NCBI GenBank assembly: GCA_902475245.1
Contig: CABRYP010000006.1
Span: 6,373 to 70,372 of the forward strand
Source of the DNA: an uncultured Collinsella sp.
GTDB taxonomy: Bacteria; Actinomycetota; Coriobacteriia; Coriobacteriales; Coriobacteriaceae
Direction: 5' to 3'
Length of the DNA stretch: 64,000 nucleotides
The notes below the pieces were generated by a model, which saw only the letters and a list, made by a program, of their open reading frames with translations, made no database searches and was not told the DNA's origin. Of the stretch, positions 43,364 to 52,632 are shown in pieces (positions within the stretch are counted from its first letter, which is position 1; each line of letters begins with the position of its first letter). The translations under genes and the position numbers were made by a program.

Positions 43364-45439
43364 CTAACGCAGGTAAGCCTTCGCGTTGCTCAGACTGTAG
43401 GCAATCGTCGAGCCGTTGTGCAGCAGTGACGACGTCTGCGGAGTGATCATGCCGGTAATGCCCAGCGCCAGGAGCGCCGAGTTGGTAAGCATCACCTTAG
43501 AGTAGGAGCTCGTCAGACGATCAATGAGGCCCTGGCTCATGCGGCGCAAACGCACGATCGCGGCCAGATCCGTGTCGGTCAGGATGATATCGGCGACCTC
43601 CTTGGCGATGTCGCTTCCGCCACCCATTGCCAGCCCCACGTCGGCCAAACCGAGTGCCGGCGAATCGTTGACGCCGTCGCCCACCATGGCAACGTGGCGC
43701 CCCTCACTCTTAATGCGCTCCACATAGGCGTACTTGTCCTCGGGCAGCAGCTCGGCCTTAAACTCATCGACACCAGCCGCGCGAGCAATGCGCTCGGCCG
43801 TGCGCTCCGAGTCGCCCGTGAGCATGACCACGTGCTTAACGCCCAGCGCATGCAGGTCGGCGATGGCCTCGCGGACCCCGGGCTTGAGCGGATCCTCGAT
43901 GCCGAGCACGCCCACAACGGTGCCGTCGACCGCCAGATACAGCGGCGACAGCCCCTGCATCTGGGACTCAATGCGTTCCTTGATGTCGGACTCGAGCTGC
44001 GCGCCCTCGTCCTCGAATACAAAGTGCGCTGAACCGATGATGGCGCGACGCCCTTCGATGGACGAAGCGATGCCGTGCGCCACGATGTACTCGACGGCAG
44101 CATGGCGCTCGCGGTGCTCGAGCCCGCGCTCACGTGCCGCATTGACCACGGCACGCGCCACCGGATGCGGAAAATGCTCCTCCAAGCAAGCGGAAAGGCG
44201 CAGGACCTCGTCCTCGCTCCAGCCGTCGGTCGTGAGCACGCAAGCTAGACGCGGCTGGGCCTCGGTCAGCGTACCGGTCTTGTCAAAGACAATGGTATCG
44301 GCCTTGGCAAACGACTCAAAGTACTTCGCGCCCTTGACCATGACGCCCATCTTGGCAGCATCGCTCATAGCGGTCATGACGGCAACGGAACCCGTGAGCT
44401 TAAGCGCGCACGAGTAGTCGACCATCAGCGCCGCCGAGGTCTTGATGAGGCTGCGGGTGGTAAGCGCAACCAGGCCCGCGAGCAGGAAGTTCCACGGGAC
44501 GATCTTGTTGGCAAGGTCCTCCATATGCGACTGGCCCTCGGACTTGAGCGAGTCGGCCGTCTGCACGAGCGAGACGATTGAGCGCAGTTTGGTTTGCGCC
44601 GTGTTGGCGCGCACGCGCACCAAGATGCTGCCGTCTTCCACGACGGTGCCGGCGAACACGTCGTCGCCCACACTGCGCTCGACGGCCAGCGGCTCGCCGG
44701 TCAGGGTCGCCTGGTTGACCATGGCGCTCCCCTGCTCGACCACGCCGTCGATGCAGATGGACATGCCAGTGCGTACGGCGACCAGATCGCCGGGCTCGAG
44801 CTCGGTGGCGGCAACGCTTACCTCGGTGTCACCGACCACCTTTTGCGCCTTGTCGGGCACATCGAGCAGCGAGTTGATGAGCTCGTTTTCGCTCATGGCG
44901 CGGGTGTAGTCCTCAAGCAGCTCGCCCACGTTGAGCAGGAACATCGTCTGGCCCGCGGTGTCGACATCACGCTTGACGAACGAAATGCCGATGGCCGAAG
45001 CGTCGAGCACAGGAACGGTCAGGCGCGGCTGCGCCAGCTCATGAAGGGCAGCGCGCAAAAATGCCATGTAACCGGCCACGACAAACACCGCACGCAGAGG
45101 CGTCGGCAAGAACCATCGGCGCGCATAGTGGGCGCCGACAAGCGTGGCAAGATCCATAACGAGCTTGTGCTTGCGTGGCTCAAGCTGCATCACGTAACCC
45201 GTCTTTGCGTCGGCAACGGCCTGGGCATCGAGTGCGCCCAAGGCGTCGAGCACGCTTGCGCGGCGCGGCTCGTCGTACTCGAGCGCCATCTGGCCAATGC
45301 GGCCATACACGCGCACCTTGTGCACGCCGTCGATATCGCTGCTGAGCTTAAGAAGTGCATCGAGATCGCTCTCTGGCACAGGACCCGCCAATTGAAGACG
45401 GGTCCTGCCAGGGATCTCGCTGATAATCGAGAATCTCAT
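43364..45439 (-). CDS. P1B-type heavy-metal ATPase, non-CPC motif
   Basis: 691 residues. N-terminal HMA-like domain without the CxxC metal pair (SEIPGRTRLQLAGPV), membrane helices, actuator TLTGEPLAV, phosphorylation DKTGTLTE, nucleotide-domain HFPHPVARAVV, and hinge VGDGVNDSPAL. The transmembrane metal motif reads DYSCALKLTG in place of CPC, and the last helix carries HNGSTIAYSLSNAKAYL. The set suggests a transition-metal exporter whose ion cannot be assigned. It starts 18 bases after a small membrane-protein gene, probably in one operon. Confidence 0.88.
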   Translation of the reverse strand: MRFSIISEIPGRTRLQLAGPVPESDLDALLKLSSDIDGVHKVRVYGRIGQMALEYDEPRRASVLDALGALDAQAVADAKTGYVMQLEPRKHKLVMDLATLVGAHYARRWFLPTPLRAVFVVAGYMAFLRAALHELAQPRLTVPVLDASAIGISFVKRDVDTAGQTMFLLNVGELLEDYTRAMSENELINSLLDVPDKAQKVVGDTEVSVAATELEPGDLVAVRTGMSICIDGVVEQGSAMVNQATLTGEPLAVERSVGDDVFAGTVVEDGSILVRVRANTAQTKLRSIVSLVQTADSLKSEGQSHMEDLANKIVPWNFLLAGLVALTTRSLIKTSAALMVDYSCALKLTGSVAVMTAMSDAAKMGVMVKGAKYFESFAKADTIVFDKTGTLTEAQPRLACVLTTDGWSEDEVLRLSACLEEHFPHPVARAVVNAARERGLEHRERHAAVEYIVAHGIASSIEGRRAIIGSAHFVFEDEGAQLESDIKERIESQMQGLSPLYLAVDGTVVGVLGIEDPLKPGVREAIADLHALGVKHVVMLTGDSERTAERIARAAGVDEFKAELLPEDKYAYVERIKSEGRHVAMVGDGVNDSPALGLADVGLAMGGGSDIAKEVADIILTDTDLAAIVRLRRMSQGLIDRLTSSYSKVMLTNSALLALGITGMITPQTSSLLHNGSTIAYSLSNAKAYLR

Positions 45440-45457
45440 AGTTTGTGCCTGGGAGCG

Positions 45458-45703
45458 TTACTCGGCTGCCTCGTCAGCAGCGGCCTCGCTCTGGGTGATG
45501 TAGGCCGCCTCGGCAACCATGTCGTCGACATTAGCCTTGGCCTGCTCGACCATGTCCTGGTAGCCGTTCTTGATGCGCATGCCGCACGCGATACCCTGCA
45601 CGCAGGCGTTCTTTACCGGAGCGCTGGTGAGCAGCTTGATGCCAGCCGTACCAAGCAGAAAACCGCCACCAACAAGCAGGGTGTTGAACGTGGACTTCTT
45701 CAT
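45458..45703 (-). CDS. small membrane protein upstream of the P-type ATPase
   Basis: 81 residues. N-terminal hydrophobic helix (FNTLLVGGGFLLGTAGIKLL), a CVQGIACGMRIKNG stretch with two Cys, and an acidic tail. It looks like the DUF6110-type small proteins found beside such ATPases. It could bring metal or stabilise the pump (inference). The start at 45703 (MKKSTFNTLLVG) follows AGGGAGAG. Confidence 0.7.
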   Translation of the reverse strand: MKKSTFNTLLVGGGFLLGTAGIKLLTSAPVKNACVQGIACGMRIKNGYQDMVEQAKANVDDMVAEAAYITQSEAAADEAAE

Positions 45704-45873
45704 GATGTCTCTCCCTTTTGCCGCATTGGACGCGGCATGGTGCCTCAGCACCCGAGTAAACAAGTTTGCTCGAGCACGCTTTTGAAATATCTCAATTTTA
45801 TCTAACTATCTAGGTCAGCCATGGCTAACCTTTTGAAAATTAACGATGCGGAGCAACCGATTGTCAATGTGAG

Positions 45874-45890
45874 AAAGGGACTGTCCCTTT
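45874..45890. repeat. short AAAGGGAC palindrome
   Basis: AAAGGGAC-T-GTCCCTTT, a 17-base near-palindrome just past the exporter stop. Resembles REP-type short palindromes; may act as a weak terminator. Confidence 0.5.
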
Positions 45891-45898
45891 GCCCCTTC

Positions 45899-47656
45899 TT
45901 ACAACTGCCAGGTAGCTGCTTCCTTTTGCAGCGCCACCATGCGGGCGAATTCTCCACCTGCCGCCTTGAGCTGCGCCGGAGTGCCCTGCTCGGCAACCAC
46001 ACCATCCATGAGTACAACGATTTTGTCGGCATTTTCCACCGTACGCATACGGTGGGCAATAACGATAACCGTCTTACCTGCAAGCAGACGGGAGAGCGCC
46101 TGCTGAACCACGGTCTCGTTCTCCACATCCAAGCTCGCCGTCGCCTCGTCCAACAGCACGATAGGCGCGTCTTTGAGCAGCGCACGGGCGATAGAGATGC
46201 GCTGGCGCTCGCCGCCGGACAGCTTGGAGCCGTTCTCGCCAATCATAGTGTCATAGCCCTGCGGCATGCGGCTCACAAACTCGTCGCAGTTGGCGGCACG
46301 CGCGGCAGCAAGCACTTCCTCATCGGTGGCATCGCGACGCCCGAGGCGGATGTTTCCCATAACCGTGTCGTCAAAGAGCAGCACGTCTTGAAACACAATG
46401 GCGTAGTCGCGCAGCAGCACCTCGGGGTCCACGCTCGCAACATCCACGCCACCCACGGTGACCGTGCCTTCGGTGGCGTCCCAAAAGCGCGCGGCCAGGC
46501 GGCTCACCGTGGACTTACCGGAGCCCGAAGGACCGACCAGTGCCGTGACCTCGCCTTCCTTGGCGGTAAAGCTCACATCGGTAAGAACTTTCTCGCCGGC
46601 GCGGCCGTCCTCGCCCGCACCATAGCCAAATGCCACATGATCGAACACCACATCGTGGCCCACGGGCTCAAACTGCTCGCTGCCCCGCGCCACGGGTTCT
46701 TCCATGATGGAACGCATGCGCTTGGCCGACGACTCGGCGGCAAACAGCTCGGACATCAGCATCAGCGCCTGATCAAAGGGCGCATAGATGCGGCTCACCA
46801 TAAGCAGGAAGGCAAACATCATCAAAAAGTCGACCTGGCCGGAGGCGACCATCGCAGCGCCCGTGACCAACGTGGTGGCAATCCCCAGGCGCAGGATGGC
46901 AAAGGCGGAGTTGACCAAAAGCCCATTGGCGAGCTCGCCCTTGGTGGCCTCGCGCTCCTCGGCATCGATCACGGCGTTGAGCCCCTCAAGATAATGAGCC
47001 TCCTGGTTGGTGGCGCGGATCTCGCGCACGCAGTCGAGCGTCTCCTGGATCGCCTCGGTAACCTTGACCTTCTCGGCACGCACATGGTCGAACACCGGGG
47101 TCATGGGGCCGCGTGTCAGATACAGCACGGCAAAGGCCACGGGCACGCTCCAGAACGCCGCCATCGCCAGCTGCCAGCAAAAGAACAGCGATGATATAAA
47201 CACGATGGCGCTTGCGATGATGGCGCCCCAGAGCTCTCCCAGCACATGACTGTAAGCATGCTCCATGGTCTGAACGTCGCCCATGATGGTCTCGGTCAAA
47301 TCGGCCAGATCACGACGACCAAAAAACGACAGCGGCAGTTTGCGCAAGCGCTCGGCGATCTCCATGCGCTGTTTGCCGCACTCCTCGTAAAAGATGCAGT
47401 ACGTGTAATAGTACTGCTGCCAATTAGAGGCAAAGAGCAACGCAAAAAAGATAACAAGACCACCCACAATGGGCAGTGCGCCCGGCAGGTCGGCCCCATT
47501 GGCAAGATGCTCGACAAAGCCGGCCATGACCAGGAACAAAAGGCCCATGCCGGCCATGATAATGAGATTGGTGAGCGTGGTCCAGAAGATGCCGCGCTTA
47601 ACGCCGGCGACGCCTTTATCGGATAGGAAATACTTCTTTTGGAATGAGGCGAACAT
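45899..47656 (-). CDS. ABC exporter half-transporter, second subunit
   Basis: 585 residues: six-helix exporter domain (about 20-310), then ATPase with Walker A GPSGSGKST, signature LSGGERQRIS, Walker B IVLLDEATASLD and an H-loop IAHRM. All catalytic parts are intact. Its ATG directly follows the TAA of the upstream half-transporter, so the two form a heterodimer. Pairs of this kind next to an AraC gene resemble IrtAB/YbtPQ siderophore or drug transporters (inference). Confidence 0.9.
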   Translation of the reverse strand: MFASFQKKYFLSDKGVAGVKRGIFWTTLTNLIIMAGMGLLFLVMAGFVEHLANGADLPGALPIVGGLVIFFALLFASNWQQYYYTYCIFYEECGKQRMEIAERLRKLPLSFFGRRDLADLTETIMGDVQTMEHAYSHVLGELWGAIIASAIVFISSLFFCWQLAMAAFWSVPVAFAVLYLTRGPMTPVFDHVRAEKVKVTEAIQETLDCVREIRATNQEAHYLEGLNAVIDAEEREATKGELANGLLVNSAFAILRLGIATTLVTGAAMVASGQVDFLMMFAFLLMVSRIYAPFDQALMLMSELFAAESSAKRMRSIMEEPVARGSEQFEPVGHDVVFDHVAFGYGAGEDGRAGEKVLTDVSFTAKEGEVTALVGPSGSGKSTVSRLAARFWDATEGTVTVGGVDVASVDPEVLLRDYAIVFQDVLLFDDTVMGNIRLGRRDATDEEVLAAARAANCDEFVSRMPQGYDTMIGENGSKLSGGERQRISIARALLKDAPIVLLDEATASLDVENETVVQQALSRLLAGKTVIVIAHRMRTVENADKIVVLMDGVVAEQGTPAQLKAAGGEFARMVALQKEAATWQL

Positions 47657-49483
47657 TTAGGCCTCGCCTCCCTTCGCGACGGCAACATCCGCGGCCGCAG
47701 CAGTGATCTTCCAGCTCGCGGCCTGTTCGTATTCGGCCCACATCTTGGCGTACAGACCGTTTTGGGACAGCAACTCGGCATGGGTACCAGCCTCCTGCAC
47801 GCCACCTTGGTTGAGTACCACGATCTTGTCGGCGCCCACCACGGTCGAAAGTCGGTGCGCGATCATAATGACCGTACGACCTGCCGCCAGCTTGCTAAAG
47901 GCACGCTGGATGAGTGCCTCGTTCTCGGGGTCGGCAAACGCGGTGGCCTCATCGAGCACCACGATAGGCGCGTCCTTAAGGATTGCGCGGGCGAGCGCCA
48001 CGCGCTGGACCTCACCGCCCGAAAGGTACGCCCCGCCGGCGCCGAGCATGGTGTTGATACCCTGCGGAAGCTTGGCCACGATATCGTCGCACTGGGCCGC
48101 GGAGAGAGCCGCACGCACTTCGTCGTCAGTGGCTGCAGGCTTGGAGGCGCGCACATTATCGGCAAGTGTTTGCCGAAACAGCTGGTTGGTCTGAAACACG
48201 AAGGCGACCTGGTCCATAAGCTCGTGCGGATCCATGTCGCGAACGTCTACGCCGCCCACGAGCACACGGCCCGAGGAAACATCCCAAAAACGCGGGATCA
48301 GGCTTGCGCAGGTCGACTTACCGCCGCCCGAGGGACCCACCAACGCGAGGGTACTACCTGCGGAAACGCTAAAGCTCACATGGTTGACGGCAGGTGCCTC
48401 GGCACCCTCGTAGGTAAAGCTCACGTCCTCAAAGCGCACATCGCCGCTAACAGGGCACTTGGGCTGGGCAGGCACGGAGAGCTGTTTGGAATCCATAACG
48501 CTTCGGATGCGCGCCAGCGAATCGGCACTCATCTGAGACGCCTCGCCCACAAACATGAGCTTGGTCATGGCCGTCGGCACCACGGCCGAAAAGATCGCGT
48601 AAAACGTGAAGTTGACCATAAAGTGCGCGAAGTCCGTCTCGCCCGGCGCCAACAGCAACGCCACGGGCAAAAGAAATGCCACGAGGCCATTGAGCGCGGT
48701 AAGGTTGAGCACCTGCGGACCTCGGCAGAACGTGCCCGCATAGCTTTGCGCCATGTCGGCGTATTCGGCGATCGCATCGTGAAACGCCTTAAAGGAGTAG
48801 ACCGTCTGCTGGAATACCTTGACCACGGGGATGCCGCGTACGTATTCGGTGCCGGTCTTGTTCATCTTGACCAGCGCGCCCATGTAAGCCTTCATAAACT
48901 CGGCGCCCTTGCCGCTCATCATGGTGGCCATGGCGCAAAACGAAACGACGACCGAGATTAAGCATGCCGCGCCCAAACGCCAATCGAGGGCAAATAGCAG
49001 CACAAGCAGGCCCACGACCATGGCGGTGGCACCGGCGATATCGGGCAGCATGTGCGCGAGCAGCGTCTCGGTGGAGGCGGCACAGCCGTCTACGATACGG
49101 CGCAGCTCACCGGTGGCGTGCGTGTCAAAGTAGCCGAGCGGCAGCTTAAGCAGATGCTCGCTCGTAGCCTTGCGGATATTGGATGCGCAGCGAAACGCGG
49201 ACAGGTGCGTGCACATGAGTCCCACGAAATAGACCACGATGCTTGCTAGGGCAAAACCAACAGCCCACCAACCATACATCGCGATGTCAGCGGCCTCGCT
49301 CCAGTTGGGCGCCACGGCAATCAGGTCTCGCGCAACAAGCCAGATGCACACGTACGGGCCAAAGCTCAACAGCTGCGAGAACGCCGAGAGGGCCATGCCC
49401 AAATTCGTTAGGAATTTACGGTCACCGGCATATGCAAGTAGCTCGCCGATGCCGCCGCCTTCCTTTTTTGATCCCTTTGCCAT
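47657..49483 (-). CDS. ABC exporter half-transporter, first subunit
   Basis: 608 residues: exporter membrane domain (about 30-320) and ATPase with Walker A GPSGGGKST, signature LSGGEVQRVA, Walker B IVVLDEATAFADPE and IAHRLSTV. Both nucleotide sites of the pair have a full Walker B Glu, so neither half is obviously degenerate. The start at 49483 (MAKGSKKEGG) follows AAGGGAA; a longer frame adds 16 residues. It is divergent from the AraC-type regulator, 114 bp away. Confidence 0.9.
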   Translation of the reverse strand: MAKGSKKEGGGIGELLAYAGDRKFLTNLGMALSAFSQLLSFGPYVCIWLVARDLIAVAPNWSEAADIAMYGWWAVGFALASIVVYFVGLMCTHLSAFRCASNIRKATSEHLLKLPLGYFDTHATGELRRIVDGCAASTETLLAHMLPDIAGATAMVVGLLVLLFALDWRLGAACLISVVVSFCAMATMMSGKGAEFMKAYMGALVKMNKTGTEYVRGIPVVKVFQQTVYSFKAFHDAIAEYADMAQSYAGTFCRGPQVLNLTALNGLVAFLLPVALLLAPGETDFAHFMVNFTFYAIFSAVVPTAMTKLMFVGEASQMSADSLARIRSVMDSKQLSVPAQPKCPVSGDVRFEDVSFTYEGAEAPAVNHVSFSVSAGSTLALVGPSGGGKSTCASLIPRFWDVSSGRVLVGGVDVRDMDPHELMDQVAFVFQTNQLFRQTLADNVRASKPAATDDEVRAALSAAQCDDIVAKLPQGINTMLGAGGAYLSGGEVQRVALARAILKDAPIVVLDEATAFADPENEALIQRAFSKLAAGRTVIMIAHRLSTVVGADKIVVLNQGGVQEAGTHAELLSQNGLYAKMWAEYEQAASWKITAAAADVAVAKGGEA

Positions 49484-49597
49484 GAGATTCCCTTCTAACG
49501 GCTTGAGAGTTAACCGTAATGAACTTATCATTGATGTGTTAGCCGTGGCTCACAATCGAGCCAGGCGTGGACGTTTCTGCAAAGGAAAGGGACGCTT

Positions 49598-50602
49598 TTG
49601 CAAATACGGCGGGCAGCGACCGACATAACCGAGCTCTACGCACCGCAGTTTGAGCAGTTTGGTCTGGAGCTTACCGGCAAGGGCGCCGTCTTTACCGGCG
49701 AGGTGGCAAACGATCGGGCGCACGGACGCGCATGGATCATGCCCCTTTCCCCCACCTGCATCGTCATGGAGCATTTCATTACCCCGACGCACAACATGCA
49801 GCTAGCCGAATACACGCCCGAACCGTACGCGTGCGTGAGCGAGGTCAGCGCGCCCACACTTACATGCATGCCCGAGGCTGGCATAACGCCCGCGAACCTT
49901 AAACCATTGCATGGACCGTGGCCAAACAATGCCGTTTGCAGCTTTATCCAAGATAGCTGTGGCGAGGAATTAAGCCCGCTGTTTGCGGGGGAGCTTTATC
50001 ACTCGCGCTCGGTGCTCTTTTTGCCTGGATATTTTGACGAACTGGAGCACCGCTATCCCACCGAGTTCGCGGGAATCTTTGAGGCGTTTGCCGAGCCATG
50101 GCACGAGGAAGCGACGTCTGCCATCTGCCACACACTACGCCGAATCAACGAGGACCGCGCTCGCGCCGTAGGCGGGCATGTCTATATGCAGGGCATCGTG
50201 GAGACCATGGTCGCGGAGCTCGCCTGTTCGCGCGCGGCCCACAAGCAGGCGCGGCAGGCGGCAGACACACGCGTCAGCATAACCATTGCCGAAGAAGCAA
50301 CGGCAATGATTGAGCGCGCGCTCGACAAAGGCAGACGTGTGGGTATCAACGAGGTGGCCGAGAGGCTCTACACAAGCCGCTCCAAGCTATGCGCCACCTT
50401 TAAGGCCCAAACTGGCGAGTCCCTGGGCGCCTACATTCGCAGACGCCGTATGGAGCGAGCACAGGACCTTTTGGCCGATAGCGCGCTCACGATAGCGCAG
50501 GTGGCAGAGCGTCTAGGCTACCCTCAGCAGGCCGCCTTCGCCCAAGCCTTCAAGCAACACACCGGCACCACCCCCACCACTTGGCGCTCCCAACATATAT
50601 AA
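49598..50602 (+). CDS. AraC-family transcriptional regulator
   Basis: 334 residues. The N-terminal half has no recognisable cupin motif; the C-terminal AraC HTH pair is clear (about 235-334): INEVAERLYTSRSKLCATFK and LTIAQVAERLGYPQQAAFAQ, ending KQHTGTTPTTWR. It resembles YbtA-like regulators that activate neighbouring siderophore transporters, and it is divergent from the ABC pair (inference). TTG start at 49598 with AAAGG and GGGA upstream; the next ATG is 47 codons in and would remove much of the domain. Confidence 0.87.
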   Translation: MQIRRAATDITELYAPQFEQFGLELTGKGAVFTGEVANDRAHGRAWIMPLSPTCIVMEHFITPTHNMQLAEYTPEPYACVSEVSAPTLTCMPEAGITPANLKPLHGPWPNNAVCSFIQDSCGEELSPLFAGELYHSRSVLFLPGYFDELEHRYPTEFAGIFEAFAEPWHEEATSAICHTLRRINEDRARAVGGHVYMQGIVETMVAELACSRAAHKQARQAADTRVSITIAEEATAMIERALDKGRRVGINEVAERLYTSRSKLCATFKAQTGESLGAYIRRRRMERAQDLLADSALTIAQVAERLGYPQQAAFAQAFKQHTGTTPTTWRSQHI

Positions 50603-50603
50603 A

Positions 50604-50950
50604 GAATGAAGGCACCAACGGCGCCCTCATTCACCAAATTCAATCCAGCCCACCTGACCCGAACGGCCGAGTCGTTGCAGAACCCGGGAGCCCCGGCAGG
50701 GCGGGTGCTTGCTCAAAATGAGTTCCCTCCAAAACAATGGGCGCGCCAACGGCGCGCCCATTCACTCTATTCCATTCAGCCCGCCTGACCCGAACGGCCG
50801 AGTCGTTGCAGAACCCGGGAGCCCCGGCAGGGCGGGTGCTTGCTCAAAATGAGTTCCGCACGCAAAGAAGGCCACTAAATGTGGCCTTCGTCTTGCGCAG
50901 GACTGTTTGAAATTTTGAGGAAGCACCCGCCCTGCCGGGGCTCCCGGGTT
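50604..50950. repeat. hairpin-plus-74-bp repeat array
   Basis: Two units in tandem. Each has a hairpin (50604-50632 and 50736-50762, both with CGCC-AAC-GGCG centres) followed by a 74-bp repeat (50653-50726 and 50784-50857, identical) beginning CCTGACCCGAACGGCCGAGT. A third, inverted 30-bp copy is at 50921-50950. The hairpin GAAGGCCAC/GTGGCCTTC near 50864-50888 is probably the gatB terminator. It fills the gap between the AraC gene and gatB; no gene here. Confidence 0.9.
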
Positions 50951-50955
50951 CCCGT

Positions 50956-52632
50956 TTACGAGAGCGACATTCTCAGCAACTCGTTGAAGAGCTTCGGGTT
51001 GCCCTTGCCGCGGCTTGCCTTCATGCACTGGCCCACCAAAAAGCCGATGACCTTCTGGTTGCCGTCACGATACTGCTGCTCCTGATCGGCACAGTTTGCC
51101 AGCACCTCGTCCACGATCGGCTGCAACGCACCGGCATCGCTCACCTGACGCATGCCGCGCTCGTCGACGATCTTGTTGGGGTCGTCGCCAGTCTGAGCCA
51201 TGGCCTCAAAGACCTCGTGCGCCTGGTTGGAGCTAATGGCATCGGTCGCGAGCAGCTTGGCAAGCGCTGCCACCTGAACCGGCACAATGCCGGACTCGGC
51301 CAGCGAGACGCCCGCGCCCTTAAGGTAGGCGATCATCTCGTTCACCAGCAGGTTTGCAACCGTCTGGGCCTCCTTGCCAGCCATACCGGCAGCGGCCGCC
51401 TCAAAGAACTCGGCAAACTCCGGGTCGCCGGCAATCTGCTCGGCATCGGCCGCCTTAATGCCAAAGTCGGCCTCAAAACGGGCGCGCTTGGCATCGGGCA
51501 GCTCGGGAATCTCGCCACGGCAGCGGTCGATGAACTCGTCGTCCAGATCGAACGGCGCCAGGTCGGGATCGGGGAACAGGCGATAGTCGTCGGCCGTCTC
51601 CTTGACACGCATGACTACGGTGCGCTTGCGACTGGGCTCCCAGTGGCGGGTCTCCTGATAGATGATTCCGCCCTCCTCGAGCACCTCGGCCTGACGGCAG
51701 ATCTCGTAGGCAAGGCCATCATGCAGGCTCTTAAACGAGTTGAGGTTCTTAAGCTCGGTCTTGGTGCCCAGCTTGGTCTCGCCACGGCGGCGCAGCGACA
51801 CGTTGCCGTCGCAGCGCATGGAACCCTTCTCCATGGAGCAGTCAGAAATGCCCAGCGTCACAAAGATGCGACGGAGCTTCTCCATAAACAGGCGCGCTTC
51901 CTCGGGCGTACGCAAGTCGGGCTCAGTCACGAGTTCAATCAAAGGCGTGCCGCAGCGGTTGTAGTCGACGAGCGACTCGGTCGCGGCGGTAATGCGGCCC
52001 TCGGCACCGCCCACGTGCACCATCTTGGCGGCGTCCTCCTCCATGTGGATGCGCAGGATGCGGATGGGCACCGTGTAGGAACCATCCTCGCGGCGCTCGG
52101 GCATCTGTAGGTTGGACGCGTCGTAGCTGGCCAGATGACCGGCACGCTGATTGCCTTCGCGCATGGTCGACGTCATGGACGTGGACAGGCCCTCGGCGTT
52201 GGCCGAAGCGCTCGCCAGGCTCTGGGCCTCGGCCTCGCCAAATGCGCAGTCGGGGCGCTCGGCGGCGCCGCGACCGGTCACGTCAAGATTCAGGTGACCG
52301 TACATGGCAAAGGCGACCGGACCCTGCGTGGTCTGGAAGTTCTTGGCCATGTCGGGATAGAAGTAGTGCTTGCGATAGAACATCGAGTGGCGCTGGATCT
52401 CGCAGTTGGTGGCGAGACCTGCCTTGACGATACTCTCGATGGCGCGCTTGTTGGGCACCGGCAGGGCGCCGGGCAGGCCCAGGCACACCGGGCACACGTT
52501 GGCGTTGGGCTCGTCATCGTGGCTGAGCTTGCAGTTGCAGAACATCTTGGTATCGAGTGCGGTGAGCTCGGTATGGATCTCCAGGCCGATCACGGCCTCC
52601 CAATCCTGCAGGACCTCGGAAAGCTCCTTCAT
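50956..52632 (-). CDS. gatB: Asp/Glu-tRNA amidotransferase subunit B
   Basis: Phosphorylates and amidates Glu-tRNA(Gln) or Asp-tRNA(Asn) with GatA and GatC. 558 residues, long for GatB (usually about 480-500). Start WEAVIGLEIHTELTALDTKM, zinc cluster CNCKLSHDDEPNANVCPVC, then LGLPGALPVPNKRAIE; C-terminal YqeY-like domain with IGFLVGQCMKASRGKGNP. The extra length includes an inserted stretch of about 60 residues around AEAQSLASASANAEGLST and ASNLQMPERREDG, before RILRIHMEEDA. Its ATG overlaps the gatA stop by one base. Confidence 0.95.
   Translation of the reverse strand: MKELSEVLQDWEAVIGLEIHTELTALDTKMFCNCKLSHDDEPNANVCPVCLGLPGALPVPNKRAIESIVKAGLATNCEIQRHSMFYRKHYFYPDMAKNFQTTQGPVAFAMYGHLNLDVTGRGAAERPDCAFGEAEAQSLASASANAEGLSTSMTSTMREGNQRAGHLASYDASNLQMPERREDGSYTVPIRILRIHMEEDAAKMVHVGGAEGRITAATESLVDYNRCGTPLIELVTEPDLRTPEEARLFMEKLRRIFVTLGISDCSMEKGSMRCDGNVSLRRRGETKLGTKTELKNLNSFKSLHDGLAYEICRQAEVLEEGGIIYQETRHWEPSRKRTVVMRVKETADDYRLFPDPDLAPFDLDDEFIDRCRGEIPELPDAKRARFEADFGIKAADAEQIAGDPEFAEFFEAAAAGMAGKEAQTVANLLVNEMIAYLKGAGVSLAESGIVPVQVAALAKLLATDAISSNQAHEVFEAMAQTGDDPNKIVDERGMRQVSDAGALQPIVDEVLANCADQEQQYRDGNQKVIGFLVGQCMKASRGKGNPKLFNELLRMSLS

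Noticed and set aside
47657..49483. A degenerate catalytic site in one ABC half, as in many heterodimeric exporters
   Set aside because: Both Walker B motifs keep the Glu and both signature motifs are intact.
50653..50950. A CRISPR array from the repeated 74-bp units
   Set aside because: Only two direct copies, too long for CRISPR repeats, hairpins in place of spacers, and no cas genes.
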